Source: Novipirellula aureliae
Lineage (GTDB): Bacteria > Planctomycetota > Planctomycetia > Pirellulales > Pirellulaceae
Reading direction: 5' to 3'
Assembly: GCF_007860185.1 (NCBI RefSeq)
Contig: NZ_SJPY01000005.1
Location: 124,001-188,000 of the forward strand
DNA: 64,000 nucleotides
Under the pieces are notes generated by a model. That model was not told the DNA's origin and did not search any database. It saw only the letters and a program-made list of their open reading frames with translations. Of this stretch, positions 19,489 to 29,738 are shown piece by piece (within the stretch, counting starts at the first letter, position 1; each line of letters opens with the position of its first letter). A program made the translations under genes and the position numbers.

Positions 19489-20592
19489 ATGAAGATCAAA
19501 CGAATCACAGCCCACTGCGTCAAATTGCCTCTCATTGAAGGTAGTTACCGATGGTCGGGCGGAAAATCAGTGACTGTTTTCGACAGCACAATCATAGGCG
19601 TTGAGACCGACGAAGGGCTCGTTGGTTATGGCGAAGTCTGCCCGCTCGGGCCATTCTATTTGCCCGCCTATGCCGATGGCGTTCGCGCGGGGATCAAGGA
19701 ACTTGGCCCCCATCTCATCGGGTTGGATCCGCGTGAATTGAATGTTGTGAATCAGCACATGGACGCTGCTCTACTTGGTCATCCTTATGTAAAAACAGGA
19801 ATCGATATCGCTTGCTGGGATTTGCTAGGCAAGTCGACCGGTTTACCAGTGTGCGTATTGATGGGTGGTCGGTTCGGCGAAAGCGTGCGTTTGTATCGTG
19901 CGATTTCGCAGATCGAACCGGATCAAATGGCGGCAAATGTCGCCATGTATAGCGAGCAAGGTTACACGCGGTTTCAATTGAAAGTGGGCGGAGATCCCGA
20001 TACGGATATCGAACGTATCCGCGCCGCTCGTGCGGTGCTAAAACCGACCGATCGATTGGTCGCCGATGCAAATACGGGCTGGACTCAGCATGAAGCGATG
20101 CGGGTGGTTCGAGCGGTCAGTGATTTGGACGTCTATATCGAACAACCTTGCGTCACTTACGAGGAATGCTTGGCCGTCCGCCGAAACACGACAGCGCCGT
20201 TTATATTGGACGAGAACATTGATGGGCTCGATCGACTTCTACGTGCCAAGGCTGATTTGGCAATGGACGTTGTTAACTTGAAGATTAGCAAGCTTGGCGG
20301 ATTGACAAAGGCTAAGCAAGCACGCGATCTATGCGTCTCAATGGGCATTGCAATGACACTCGAGGATAGTTGGGGTGGCGATATAACCACGGCAGCAATT
20401 GCTCATTTAGCTCACAGTACGCCGGAACCGTTTCGCTTCACCAGTACCGACTTCAACAGTTACGTTACGGTAAGCAATGCGGATGGTGCCCCGGTACGTG
20501 AGGATGGCTTCATGAAAGCGAGTGAATCCGCAGGCCTAGGCATTACGCCAAAGATGGATGTGATTGGACCTGCGGTTGTAGAGGTTTGCTAA
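19489..20592 (+). CDS. Mandelate racemase / muconate lactonizing (enolase superfamily) enzyme
   Basis: A 367-residue enolase-superfamily enzyme. The N-terminal capping domain is followed by a barrel with Lys165 (FQLKVGG), metal ligands Asp193 (DANTGW), Glu218 (IEQP) and Asp241 (LDENI), and a second lysine pair KISK around residues 265-268. This arrangement fits the muconate-lactonizing subgroup, which includes cis-3-hydroxyproline dehydratase and proline-betaine epimerases. I cannot choose the reaction. It is 118 bp upstream of the fucosidase GH95 gene on the same strand and could share a transcript, so a sugar-acid dehydratase is also possible. The start codon is the first ATG with good homology. 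Confidence 0.85.
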   Translation: MKIKRITAHCVKLPLIEGSYRWSGGKSVTVFDSTIIGVETDEGLVGYGEVCPLGPFYLPAYADGVRAGIKELGPHLIGLDPRELNVVNQHMDAALLGHPYVKTGIDIACWDLLGKSTGLPVCVLMGGRFGESVRLYRAISQIEPDQMAANVAMYSEQGYTRFQLKVGGDPDTDIERIRAARAVLKPTDRLVADANTGWTQHEAMRVVRAVSDLDVYIEQPCVTYEECLAVRRNTTAPFILDENIDGLDRLLRAKADLAMDVVNLKISKLGGLTKAKQARDLCVSMGIAMTLEDSWGGDITTAAIAHLAHSTPEPFRFTSTDFNSYVTVSNADGAPVREDGFMKASESAGLGITPKMDVIGPAVVEVC

Positions 20593-20710
20593 GGCCTTAA
20601 CGGCCAGACGCGAAAATAGGCCCGCTAATTTCGGCCCGCTGTAACGGCGACTTCGTTTCCCGACAGGCGGAATGCCTGTCGTCCATCATTGCCCCGACTC
20701 CGAGATTGTA

Positions 20711-23188
20711 ATGCCCCGAAAAATCTTGCCGTTCGTTTCACTCTTGTTGTTTGCAGCGATATCTCAAGCAGCGACAGCTCCGCAAATTCCAGAAACGTTG
20801 CCTGTTCCTCTACGTGGCTTTGTTAGCCGCGAACCAGCGGAAACTTGGGAGTCGGGTTTGATCACAGGCAATGGCACCATCGGCGCCAATATGCTCAGCC
20901 GTCCGCTCGAAGAACGGATCATCTTCACTCACGAGCGATTGTTTTTGCCGCAGGGTCCACCCACGATGCCGCCCGACACGTCGGCTCGATTGTTCGAAAT
21001 TCGCCGCTTGATCGATCGGGGGCTGTATCGTCAAGCAACTCAGTTGGCGTTCGATTTGTCGGGGCAACCCGACTTTTTGTATCCCGATCCGTTCGTGCCT
21101 GCCTTTGACTTAACGATTGTATCCGAACAAGCTGGAGAGATATCCCGCTATGCTCGTTCCGTTGACTTCCAAACGGGTGAAGCAACCGTGCATTGGCAAG
21201 ATGATCGTGGGCGTTTCGAACGCCGCTTGTTTGTCTCGCGAAAAGATGGTGTTGCTGTTCTGGCAATCAATGCGTCCGCGCCTGGATCGATCCATTGCCG
21301 ATTGGCACTCGAACCGCGAAAGCCGAGTGATAAACTTGACGCGAAAACACTGCAGCGGTCGCAGACCGTTTTCAACGAGTGCGTAAAGGATATCGTCACG
21401 GGGGCCGACGAGTCCGGATTGACGTTCACCAACCAATTTTCGAAAGCGTACCCTGGCAGCATCCATTCGCTCGAAGCAGTCGCTCGCGTCGAGTCGATTG
21501 GTGGAACACGAACGCCTAACGAAGACGGGAGTCTCGAAATCAAAGACGCCGACCAAGTATTGGTCTTGGTTGACCTGAAGCCGCTTTACGACCCCGATGC
21601 TTCCACGATCGACAAGACAAAAGCGATGCTTGCCGGTCTGCCTAAGGATTATCAACAACTATTGGGTCGCCATGCAAAGATCCATGGCGAGCTATTTAAC
21701 CGGATGCGGTTGGACATTGGCGGGGAAGCGGATCATCGCAGGACGACGGAAGACTTGCTGGTCGATTCCAGCTACGAAAAGTTAAACCGCGCGTTGATTG
21801 AAAAGGTATTTGACGCGGGCCGCTACAACATCATTTCTTGCACCGGAGAACTACCACCGGTGTTGCAGGGCGTGTGGGGGGGGACCTACGCACCGGGTTG
21901 GGCAAGTGATTTCACGCACAACGGCAACGTACCATCCGCGATCGCGTCCAACATGATGGGAAATATGCCTGAATTGATGCTCGCCTATACGTCGTACATC
22001 GAATCAATCGAACCTTGGCTTGAAATCAATGCCAAACATATGTTTGGTGCTCGCGGCGTCGTGCTGCCATCGAGGTCAACGACCCATGGATTCAATAATG
22101 CCTTGGTCGACACGTTTGCAGGTGGCTTTTGGGTCGCTGGCGCCGCTTGGGCATCCCACTTCTTCTACGACTACTACCTTTATACGGGCGATCGAGAATT
22201 CCTGGCTAACCATGCATTGCCCTTCATGGAAAAGTCGGCACTCTTCTTTGAAGACTATTTGTACGAAGGAGACGATGGGAAGTTGGTATTTTCGCCCACC
22301 CAATCGCCTGAAAACACACCCGGCAATAGCAACTCACAGGGCACTTTTAATGCGACGATGGATGTCGCTGCTGCAAAGGAATTGTTGACCAATCTAATCG
22401 CGGCGTCGAAGGCACTTGATAAGAACGCCGGGAAGATCCCCGTTTGGCAGGCGATGCTTGACAAAATGCCAGCTTACATGATCAACGATGAGGGAATCAT
22501 CAAAGAATGGCTAACGCCGCGTTTGGAGAACAACGATAGTCATCGTCATTCGTCTCAGTTGTACCCGCTGTACGATGGCATGACACCAGAGATCGCTGAG
22601 AGCCCAGAACTGCAGGCCGCCTTCAAAAAGAGCATTGAGTACAAACTCGATAAACATTGGAAAAACAATCAGACCGGATTCATGTCGTTTGGGCTGGTCC
22701 AATTGGGCCAAGCGTCGACGAGTCTTGGTGAGAGTGAATTGGCCTACCATTGTTTGACACACTTGGTGAATCGATTTTGGCTTAGCAATCTCGCGTCGAT
22801 GCACAATCACCGCTCGCTGTTCAATATGGACATTAGTGGTGGCATGCCTGCCGTGATCATCAAGATGCTGGTTGCTTCGGAGCCGGGCAAAATCCAACTC
22901 CTGCCGGCGCTGCCGAAGCAGTGGCCAACAGGACAAATCGACGGAGTGCTCTGTCGTGGCGCAATCGAAATCGAAACGTTGAAGTGGGCACCAAACAAAG
23001 TCGAGCTTACGCTGACCTCGAAACAGGCACAAACGATTGTCTTGAGCGTACCAGCGGCGATTGTGGAGTCGACGGCAAGTTGCACTGAGGGAAGTGTGGA
23101 GTTGAGCACGACCGGAAGCCGCCGACAAGTAAGTTTAGGCCTACCAGGCGGAAAGCGTGTGAAAGTAGTGCTTCAGCTGCAATCCTAA
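20711..23188 (+). CDS. Exported GH95-type alpha-L-fucosidase (divergent member)
   Basis: An 825-residue glycosidase of the GH95 type, which splits alpha-1,2-linked fucose (some members act on galactose) by inversion. A signal peptide (ILPFVSLLLFAAISQA) begins at the ATG at 20711. The N-terminal beta domain has LITGNGTIGANM. In the (alpha/alpha)6 barrel N404 and N406 (THNGN), E534 (SPENTP) and D707 (NMDISG) correspond to the Asn pair, acid Glu and Asp described for the B. bifidum enzyme. The HNGN stretch differs from the usual HININ, so it is a divergent subfamily. The protein would act outside the cytoplasm. A second, more typical GH95 lies at the right end of the window. Confidence 0.85.
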   Translation: MPRKILPFVSLLLFAAISQAATAPQIPETLPVPLRGFVSREPAETWESGLITGNGTIGANMLSRPLEERIIFTHERLFLPQGPPTMPPDTSARLFEIRRLIDRGLYRQATQLAFDLSGQPDFLYPDPFVPAFDLTIVSEQAGEISRYARSVDFQTGEATVHWQDDRGRFERRLFVSRKDGVAVLAINASAPGSIHCRLALEPRKPSDKLDAKTLQRSQTVFNECVKDIVTGADESGLTFTNQFSKAYPGSIHSLEAVARVESIGGTRTPNEDGSLEIKDADQVLVLVDLKPLYDPDASTIDKTKAMLAGLPKDYQQLLGRHAKIHGELFNRMRLDIGGEADHRRTTEDLLVDSSYEKLNRALIEKVFDAGRYNIISCTGELPPVLQGVWGGTYAPGWASDFTHNGNVPSAIASNMMGNMPELMLAYTSYIESIEPWLEINAKHMFGARGVVLPSRSTTHGFNNALVDTFAGGFWVAGAAWASHFFYDYYLYTGDREFLANHALPFMEKSALFFEDYLYEGDDGKLVFSPTQSPENTPGNSNSQGTFNATMDVAAAKELLTNLIAASKALDKNAGKIPVWQAMLDKMPAYMINDEGIIKEWLTPRLENNDSHRHSSQLYPLYDGMTPEIAESPELQAAFKKSIEYKLDKHWKNNQTGFMSFGLVQLGQASTSLGESELAYHCLTHLVNRFWLSNLASMHNHRSLFNMDISGGMPAVIIKMLVASEPGKIQLLPALPKQWPTGQIDGVLCRGAIEIETLKWAPNKVELTLTSKQAQTIVLSVPAAIVESTASCTEGSVELSTTGSRRQVSLGLPGGKRVKVVLQLQS

Positions 23189-23296
23189 AGACTTGCAACC
23201 ATGAAATCATCACGTGGTGGTTCTTGTTAAAGATCCACCACTGCCAATCCTACATCAAACTCAAAACAAGATGATTGTCTTGGTTTAAAAAAGGCG

Positions 23297-25111
23297 CTAC
23301 TTTTCGTCGAAATCACGCAGCGTATCATGCTCATACGCAATCGTTTCGTTTTGACCTGCATCGGTACCTTTTGCATCGGTTGGCAATCGCAATCGGAAGC
23401 AGCTTCCGATACCATTCTTTGGTAGTAGCACCGCGATTTCACCGCCGTGTTCATGCATGATCTTTGCGCTGACGGGTAATCCTAAACCTGTACCTCGCGA
23501 TCCTTTTCCCGATTCGAAGAGCGAGAAGATCTTCTGGCGATCTTGCTCCGCAACACCGGGCCCATTATCGATCACGTCGATGATCCAACCATCGACCTCA
23601 TCAAACCGAGTGACCACTTCGACGGTAGCGATCTGCTCCGATTGCCTCGCATGTTCACTCGCTGCATCGATCGCGTTGGTAATCAAATTCAAGATTGCAC
23701 GGTGCATGGCATCGGGATCAAACGAGGCATCGGGCATTTTGTCCGATAATTCAGCCCGCATTGTTACCTGCAACTCGGATGCACGCGCTTGCATCAGTTC
23801 GAGAATATCGCGAACGGTTTCGTTCAGATCCGCATCCACGCACTCTGGTGTTCTCTCTTTAGAGAAGGTTAACATGTCGAGTACGAGGTTCGAAATCCGT
23901 TCCTGGTTCCGGTCCACCATCCGCCACCCACGTCTCACCGCGTCGGTATCTTCGCGGTCAAGTCCTGCTTCGATCAAATAGCCGCCCCCTCGAATACCTT
24001 GCAAGATATTCTTGATGTGGTGAGAAAGCGTTGCAATCGTTTGGCCCATTGCCGCGAGTCGTTCCCCTTGCAGGAGTGCAGAATAGTAGAACGTATCTTC
24101 AATTGCCAATGCGGCTTGATGTCCAATTGCCGTCATCAACCGCAACTGATCGTCCGTAAACCGCGGCGCATAGTCACGCGCGATCATTTGTTTCGGGTTG
24201 GTGTAGGTGTCGACATACAGCGCACCAACGATATCGTAACGTCCCTGCAGCGGTACGCAAATCGCTTCTCGGACACCGGCAGTGACGATCGATGCTGCGG
24301 AATCGAAGCGAATATCATCGCCCGCGTCCGTGGTTCGCACCCCTTCTTTCTTTTCCAGGACAAAATCGAGAATCGTTCGACTAATCGAAATACGTTTCTT
24401 TTGTTCCAAATCAATGCCAGTTTTCAGATCATTTTCGCTATCACGATCACAGCGGGCGGCTGGTTGAAAATGTCCCGATTGATGGTCTCGAAGCATCACA
24501 CAGCCGCGGTCCGCTTCCACCCAATCGAAAACCAGCCGCAAGATGCGATTTAGCAGTTCCTCCAAATCGTCGGTTCGGCCTACGGCGATCGCGGTTCGGT
24601 ACATCACTTCCAATGAGCGATCGGCTTCGGTCTGCGACGCTCTCGTTCGAGTTGTTACCGTCTGCTTACCCTGCTGGGATGCCGCACGAGAGGCCAGCGG
24701 TATCGATTCAGAGGACGGTTCGATGGACGAGCCCAACGAAGACACGATCCGACTGGCGTCATGAGAGTGACTTTGCAAAACGATATCGACTCCATGAGCG
24801 GAGTCGAGCGTACTGGGTTTGCCTGTATCGGTGAAGATCAACAGCGTGCTGCCGATCTCGATGCGGTCACCGCTCGCCAAACGTCGTCGTTCGATCGATC
24901 GGCCATTGACAAGCGTCCCGTTACTGCTATCGAGATCGATCAATTCAAAGCGTCCATTGGAGTCATGCTGTATTTCGGCATGAACCCGCGAAGCTTCGGT
25001 GTCAAGCAATTGGATGGTATTCGACTTATCTCGTCCGATTCGAACGACGCTATCGCCGATCGAAAAATGTTTACCCTGGTCGCGTCCTCGGACCACAAAT
25101 AAAGATGCCAT
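23297..25111 (-). CDS. FHA-GAF sensor histidine kinase
   Basis: A 604-residue soluble kinase. Residues 1-95 form an FHA domain (VVRIGRDKSNTIQL, SRVHAEI, SSNGTLVNG) that binds phosphothreonine. A GAF domain follows, about 170-330 (RNRILRLVFDWVEADRGCVML, then VPLQGRYDIVGALYVDT). The dimerisation helix carries LSHHIKNILQGIRGGG, whose His is the likely phosphoacceptor. The ATPase part has LNLITNAIDAA (N box), DNGPGV (G1), and GTGLGLPVSAKI (G2). No transmembrane segment is seen, so the cue is cytosolic, perhaps a Ser/Thr-kinase product or small ligand. No response regulator is adjacent. Confidence 0.9.
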   Translation of the reverse strand: MASLFVVRGRDQGKHFSIGDSVVRIGRDKSNTIQLLDTEASRVHAEIQHDSNGRFELIDLDSSNGTLVNGRSIERRRLASGDRIEIGSTLLIFTDTGKPSTLDSAHGVDIVLQSHSHDASRIVSSLGSSIEPSSESIPLASRAASQQGKQTVTTRTRASQTEADRSLEVMYRTAIAVGRTDDLEELLNRILRLVFDWVEADRGCVMLRDHQSGHFQPAARCDRDSENDLKTGIDLEQKKRISISRTILDFVLEKKEGVRTTDAGDDIRFDSAASIVTAGVREAICVPLQGRYDIVGALYVDTYTNPKQMIARDYAPRFTDDQLRLMTAIGHQAALAIEDTFYYSALLQGERLAAMGQTIATLSHHIKNILQGIRGGGYLIEAGLDREDTDAVRRGWRMVDRNQERISNLVLDMLTFSKERTPECVDADLNETVRDILELMQARASELQVTMRAELSDKMPDASFDPDAMHRAILNLITNAIDAASEHARQSEQIATVEVVTRFDEVDGWIIDVIDNGPGVAEQDRQKIFSLFESGKGSRGTGLGLPVSAKIMHEHGGEIAVLLPKNGIGSCFRLRLPTDAKGTDAGQNETIAYEHDTLRDFDEK

Positions 25112-25215
25112 TTTGCTTTCTCAGGTGTTCGCTGTCTGGTGGGTTGTCATCGATCAGACGTAGAGTTGGTCGTCGTCCAAGTAGCCAGACTTTGGACAGC
25201 ATTTAGGGGATAAAC

Positions 25216-26349
25216 CTACATGGGAGGCGGTGGCAATTGAATTTCTGTTTTTGATCCTGCGGTCAATTGGGCGACCAAGGTTTGGTGGTAATGTTTGAGC
25301 AAACCGACGAGCGATTGAAAGTCGGGTCGCGATGCCAAAGCTTGATAGGCGGGATTGGCTGCAACCGTATCAAACCTCGTAATCACACTTTGGATTTCTT
25401 GTGGATCCGGATGCTGCGGTTCCGCTAGAATCTTTCCAGGCAACGCCAAGTAATTTTTCCACTGGTCATCCAATTGATTGTAGAGTTGCGGAGCGAGTTG
25501 TATGATCTGGTTGCGAATAACATCCGCCTCGGAAACTCGATTCGCTTGGGCGAGTTCGTAATGATAGGAGGGGACTGGTTGTCCACTGTTTTGTTGTGCG
25601 GTTGGAGGAGCGACCGTGCTATTTGCATACGTTGCGATCGCCGAGGTCAAATTCAATGCTGATGGGGGGACGACAACGGGTTGACCTAGCGCCGGGCTTT
25701 GGTAATAAGCCGCTGTCGCAAGCGGGTCGACTTGGACGACGGATCCATCGATCGATACACCTGCGAACAAGCCTCGGCTTCTCGAGTAAGAGTATATTTC
25801 GGCCTGCATATTACCGTCCGTCGCGATGGCAGCTTGTCGCCCGACAGGCCCAGCGGCTGCGGCGGCATCACCACCGATGGTTAGCTTTCCGGAGAGCACC
25901 CCTTGAACGCTACGAGGCGTTTTGAAAACCAAAACAACATCGGATGATTGAACCCCAACTTGCCAACCGATATTGCCGCCGGTCAGCGTGATGAAAACCG
26001 GAGCGTGCCAAATGCCGTCCGCTTCACGAACGAACAGCAAACCACGCCCATAACGCGCCCCCACGATGAAGCTGCCCTTCATGACGTTGGGAATGATCGC
26101 TACACCCGATGCGTTGGAGAGCATCGATTCGGGAATCCGATTGAGCGGACGATTCATCGTCTCGCTGAGGACCAACGCCGATGCCTGCACAAGTTGCTCT
26201 TCAACGGATACAGACAATACGTTAGGTTCAATAACCGTATTGAGCTGAGCCGATACGGATTCAGGCGATAAGGCGACAGGAATTAAAATGGCCAGCGAGG
26301 CCAACCCAGTAGCAAGCCTGTTGGGAAACCAAATAAAAGTGCGTGACAT
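25216..26349 (-). CDS. SYLF (Ysc84-type) lipid-binding domain protein, exported
   Basis: A 377-residue protein with a signal peptide (GLASLAILIPVALSPESVSA). The central part matches the SYLF/DUF500 domain: IPESMLSNASGVAIIPNV, FIVGARYGRGLL, ITLTGGNIGWQVGVQSSDVV, and TIGGDAAAAAGPVGR. SYLF domains bind lipids. A C-terminal helical region (about 250-370) is Gln-rich and its role is unknown. It lies 104 bp downstream of the kinase gene on the same strand but its own promoter is likely. Confidence 0.9.
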   Translation of the reverse strand: MSRTFIWFPNRLATGLASLAILIPVALSPESVSAQLNTVIEPNVLSVSVEEQLVQASALVLSETMNRPLNRIPESMLSNASGVAIIPNVMKGSFIVGARYGRGLLFVREADGIWHAPVFITLTGGNIGWQVGVQSSDVVLVFKTPRSVQGVLSGKLTIGGDAAAAAGPVGRQAAIATDGNMQAEIYSYSRSRGLFAGVSIDGSVVQVDPLATAAYYQSPALGQPVVVPPSALNLTSAIATYANSTVAPPTAQQNSGQPVPSYHYELAQANRVSEADVIRNQIIQLAPQLYNQLDDQWKNYLALPGKILAEPQHPDPQEIQSVITRFDTVAANPAYQALASRPDFQSLVGLLKHYHQTLVAQLTAGSKTEIQLPPPPM

Positions 26350-26474
26350 GTCGCCCTCGATCCTTGAGCAGGTGGAAAGTCTAATAAGCTATGGTAGTGT
26401 ACGCGAAACAACTAATTGCTAAAACATCGAAATGAATTTTTCATTTTGCGCCGAACTAAAACCAGGATCACTCG

Positions 26475-27110
26475 ATGCGAGATAGCTTAACAAAAACGGC
26501 AAGCTTTTTGCGGGCCACGGGGATTGGTGGGCTTTTTTTCCTGCTGCCATTGGCGGTTTTGGTCGGCTTGCTTGGGTACGTCTACAATATCGTTGTTGCT
26601 GTCATTGTGCCGCTGCACGAAGCATTGCCAAAGTGGCTTCCGGTCAACTTGAACAGTCCCGGCGGTATTGCATTTCTGTTTTCATTAGCCGTCGCAATCT
26701 TAGTTTTGCTTTGTTTTGCTGCTGGAATCGCAGCTCGAAGAGCGATCGGACGGAGATTCTCGAAAACAATCGAAAAGCAATTGACGATGGTTTTCCCCAA
26801 ATATGCAATCTACAAAGACTTGCTGGCAGGCAATTTGAAGCACGAAAGTATTGGACCGTCGCTCAAACCGATTATGGTTAAAAGTGTCGATGGTTATCGC
26901 TTGGCTTTCGAAGCCGATCGACTCAAAAACGGTATGGTCGTCGTCTACCTACCCGGTGCTCCCGATACTTGGATCGGGTCGGTGATGTTGGTAAACGCTG
27001 ACTGCGTCATTCCAAGCAACGTTGACTTCAACGAGACACTCGGTATTTTTGAACGTCTGGGCCGCGATTCCGCCCCGTTTCTCAATGTGGTTCCATTCAC
27101 TCAATCGTAA
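26475..27110 (+). CDS. DUF502 family membrane protein
   Basis: A 211-residue protein with two transmembrane helices (GIGGLFFLLPLAVLVGLLGY and GIAFLFSLAVAILVLLCFAA) followed by a soluble domain with FPKYAIYKDLL and the VVVYLPGAPDTWIGSVMLV segment typical of DUF502. Function is not established. The next membrane protein gene follows after 65 bp in the same direction. Confidence 0.88.
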   Translation: MRDSLTKTASFLRATGIGGLFFLLPLAVLVGLLGYVYNIVVAVIVPLHEALPKWLPVNLNSPGGIAFLFSLAVAILVLLCFAAGIAARRAIGRRFSKTIEKQLTMVFPKYAIYKDLLAGNLKHESIGPSLKPIMVKSVDGYRLAFEADRLKNGMVVVYLPGAPDTWIGSVMLVNADCVIPSNVDFNETLGIFERLGRDSAPFLNVVPFTQS

Positions 27111-27175
27111 AGAGACGAAGCATCATATTCGGCTCGCATACCAACGAACCCACCCTTTCGCACAAGCAGAATTGA

Positions 27176-27610
27176 ATGTTCACCCTCGATGTTGTTTCAC
27201 GAATCGTCCATGTAGCAACCGCCATCACGCTCGTGGGGGGATCGGCGTTTCTGTTGTTTGTGCTGATGCCCGCAGCAAAGCAACTCGAAGAAGCACCTCA
27301 TCAACAACTTTCCAAGCTGGTCATGGGGCGTTGGAAACGGTTTGTGCATGCCGGCATCTTACTATTCTTGCTGAGTGGATTCTATAACTACTATCGGGCC
27401 ATTGCGAAACATGATGGCGACGGGCTCTACCATGCTCTCATTGGGACCAAAATGCTACTTGCCCTGGGCATATTCTTTTTGGCGTCCGCGTTGGTTGGCA
27501 ATAGTGCTGCGTTTGAAGGAATACGAAAAAACCGAGCCAAGTGGCTCGGTTGGGTGGTTTTTTTGGCAGCGATCATCGTCATCATTTCCGGCTATGTCAA
27601 AGTCCGCTAG
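27176..27610 (+). CDS. Four-helix integral membrane protein (CopD/DUF2269-like)
   Basis: A 144-residue protein with four predicted transmembrane helices and conserved-looking His residues in helix 1 (SRIVHVATAITLVGG) and helix 2 (RFVHAGILLFLLSG). This looks like the small CopD-like or haem-binding membrane families, but no definite match can be made by eye. It may be cotranscribed with the DUF502 gene. A perfect hairpin, aaccgagcca/tggctcggtt, lies inside its last third. Confidence 0.65.
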   Translation: MFTLDVVSRIVHVATAITLVGGSAFLLFVLMPAAKQLEEAPHQQLSKLVMGRWKRFVHAGILLFLLSGFYNYYRAIAKHDGDGLYHALIGTKMLLALGIFFLASALVGNSAAFEGIRKNRAKWLGWVVFLAAIIVIISGYVKVR

Positions 27611-27628
27611 CGTTTCGGCAAAACATAG

Positions 27629-27736
27629 CCTTAGGGTTGCGTTCTTTTGTAGCTGAGACTTCCAGCCGCAGAACGGGGGCTGGAGCCCCAAACACGTTAC
27701 ACCGCACCCTAAAAGTTAAATCGGGACAAAGTGCTC
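27629..27736 (+). repeat. Dispersed repeat R4, copy 3
   Basis: Aligns with 14805-14910 over its whole length (ccttagggttgcg, cttccagccgcagaac, cctaaaagttaaatc, gggacaaagtgctc). It lies just after a membrane protein gene and before the convergent helicase gene. Confidence 0.65.
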
Positions 27737-27833
27737 GCGATAAATCGACATTGCAGAAGCGGGAAAGCGTGATGAATTTCGATATTCGCCGTTCATCCTC
27801 GAAAGCCTTGACGATTTCCGCTGCGAGTTTGAA

Positions 27834-29738
27834 CTACTTTGCGAACGCTTTTTCAGCCTTCTTTTTGTTCTTCTTTTTCTTGCGGAATTTGGCACCAGCT
27901 TCACCTGCGGCTCCTTTGGCAAAGCGTTTAGCGCCACCATTCTTGGAAAATGGTTTTCGCTTTCCTTTATGACTTGATCCACCGTCGTGTGATTTCCGGT
28001 CGTCAAAACCGCGAATTTCTAGTTGTTTTCCTACCACCCAAGTACGACGTAAGGTTTGGAAAATATCGTTCGGCATTCCTTCTGGTAAATCGACGGTGCT
28101 GTAGTGCGTCTCGATATTGATCGGGCCAATGCATCGCCCCTCGATCCCCGCTTCGTTCGCAATCGCACCGACCAAGTTCCCTGGCTTCAGCCCGTCGACA
28201 TGACCAACCTCGACCCGGAAACGTTGCATCCCCTCGCGAACGGGTGCACCACGCGACGATCGACGGTTTGACGGTCGATCGGATTCGTAGGAGTTGTCAA
28301 AATCACGCTTCGCGGATCGCTCCTTCACTCGCTTTGCCTTCGGCACATCCTTCAGCAACAGAGGACGGCCATTTTGTGCCATATCGGCCAATGCCGCAGC
28401 AACCATCTCGACGCTGTGCCCCGACGTCTCAGCGTACTCGTTGATCATTTGCTTGAAAAACGTCACATCTTTCTCGGCAATGGTTTCGCGAATCCGCTCC
28501 TTGAATCCATCGACACGTTTTTTATTGATCTCAGCGGTCGAAGGCGGATGCACGATCTCAATCGATTGTCGAGTCAATCGTTCGATTGCTTTCAAGCGTC
28601 CGGTTTGACCTTTGGACAGAAGCAGAATCGCTTCTCCGCTGCGGCCAGCACGACCCGTTCGGCCAATTCGGTGGACGTAAGATTCGTTATCATGGGGAGC
28701 GTCGTAGTTGATCACATGGCTAATGCGAGAGACATCCAACCCGCGAGCAGCCACGTCCGTTGCGACCAAGATATTGAGGTCACCCGACTTCAGCTTTTGG
28801 ACGGTTCGTTCGCGAAGTCCTTGAGGCATGTCGCCATTGAGTGCTGCCGCAGCGTAGCCAGATCGAGTCAACTCATCGGCCAGTGTGGTCGTCGATTCCT
28901 TTGTTTTCGCAAACACGATGACGCCGTCGGTTTGTTCCGCTTCGAGCAATCGCATCAATAGTTCTGGTTTTTGTCGCGGCGTCACATACAGTGCTCGTTG
29001 GCGAATGCTAGCCGCCGTCATCGTCCTTTGCTTGATTTGAATCGTCTCAGGATTCTTCAAGTGCTTCTTGGCAATGCGCCGAATTGGTTCGGGCAATGTT
29101 GCCGAAAACAAGGCAATCTGTGTCTCCGATGGCGTTTGGTCGAGCACAAATTGTACATCTTCCAAGAAGCCCATATTGAGCATCTCGTCCGCCTCGTCGA
29201 GCACCAAGCAATCGAGTGACTTGACCGATAGCGTTCCCCGCTTGATATGATCGATCACTCGTCCGGGAGTTCCCACGACGACCTGCACACCGCGACGAAG
29301 TTGGCGCAGTTGAGGTTCGTAATCTTGACCACCATAAATCGGCAAAACGGAAAGACCTTTCATACACGATCCGTAAGTCGAGAATGACTTAGAAACCTGA
29401 AGGGCCAATTCACGGGTCGGGGCAAGAACCAGAACTTGAACTGCTGACTTACTAGGATCGATGCGTGATAGGGCTGGCAAAGCGAAAGCAGCTGTCTTTC
29501 CCGTCCCGGTTTGCGCTTGCCCGATCACGTCGCGACCATCGAGCAAAAACGGAATCACCGCAGCTTGGATCGACGAAGGCGACTCATAGCCTGATTTCGA
29601 TACGGCTTGTTGAACGGACTCACTGAGTGCAAGATCGCGAAAGGTCAACGGAGTGTCCTTGCAAACATTTTCCGTTGAATTTGGATTGGTGTCGCTGTCG
29701 TCGTTCGAGCTAGAGGGGCTGTTCGCCGGATGAGTCAT
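27834..29738 (-). CDS. deaD: DEAD-box ATP-dependent RNA helicase
   Basis: A 634-residue helicase with all core motifs: FRDLALSESV (Q-motif area), AQTGTGKT (motif I), PTRELA (Ia), DEAD (II), SAT (III), VATDVAARGLD (V) and HRIGRTGRAGR (VI). After the core come a dimerisation-like helix region (430-480) and a DbpA-type RNA-binding domain (FRVEVGHVDGLKPGNLVGAI, then GRCIGPINIETHYSTVDLPE) near 515-585, as in CsdA/DeaD. The basic C-terminal tail (KFRKKKKNKKK) should bind RNA. It should act in ribosome assembly and cold adaptation. Its 900-bp upstream region holds a palindromic array. Confidence 0.92.
   Translation of the reverse strand: MTHPANSPSSSNDDSDTNPNSTENVCKDTPLTFRDLALSESVQQAVSKSGYESPSSIQAAVIPFLLDGRDVIGQAQTGTGKTAAFALPALSRIDPSKSAVQVLVLAPTRELALQVSKSFSTYGSCMKGLSVLPIYGGQDYEPQLRQLRRGVQVVVGTPGRVIDHIKRGTLSVKSLDCLVLDEADEMLNMGFLEDVQFVLDQTPSETQIALFSATLPEPIRRIAKKHLKNPETIQIKQRTMTAASIRQRALYVTPRQKPELLMRLLEAEQTDGVIVFAKTKESTTTLADELTRSGYAAAALNGDMPQGLRERTVQKLKSGDLNILVATDVAARGLDVSRISHVINYDAPHDNESYVHRIGRTGRAGRSGEAILLLSKGQTGRLKAIERLTRQSIEIVHPPSTAEINKKRVDGFKERIRETIAEKDVTFFKQMINEYAETSGHSVEMVAAALADMAQNGRPLLLKDVPKAKRVKERSAKRDFDNSYESDRPSNRRSSRGAPVREGMQRFRVEVGHVDGLKPGNLVGAIANEAGIEGRCIGPINIETHYSTVDLPEGMPNDIFQTLRRTWVVGKQLEIRGFDDRKSHDGGSSHKGKRKPFSKNGGAKRFAKGAAGEAGAKFRKKKKNKKKAEKAFAK

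Noticed and set aside
27530-27564. Terminator-like hairpin followed by a T run
   Set aside because: It lies within the coding region of the membrane protein, and a few bases separate the stem from the T-tract; likely coding coincidence.
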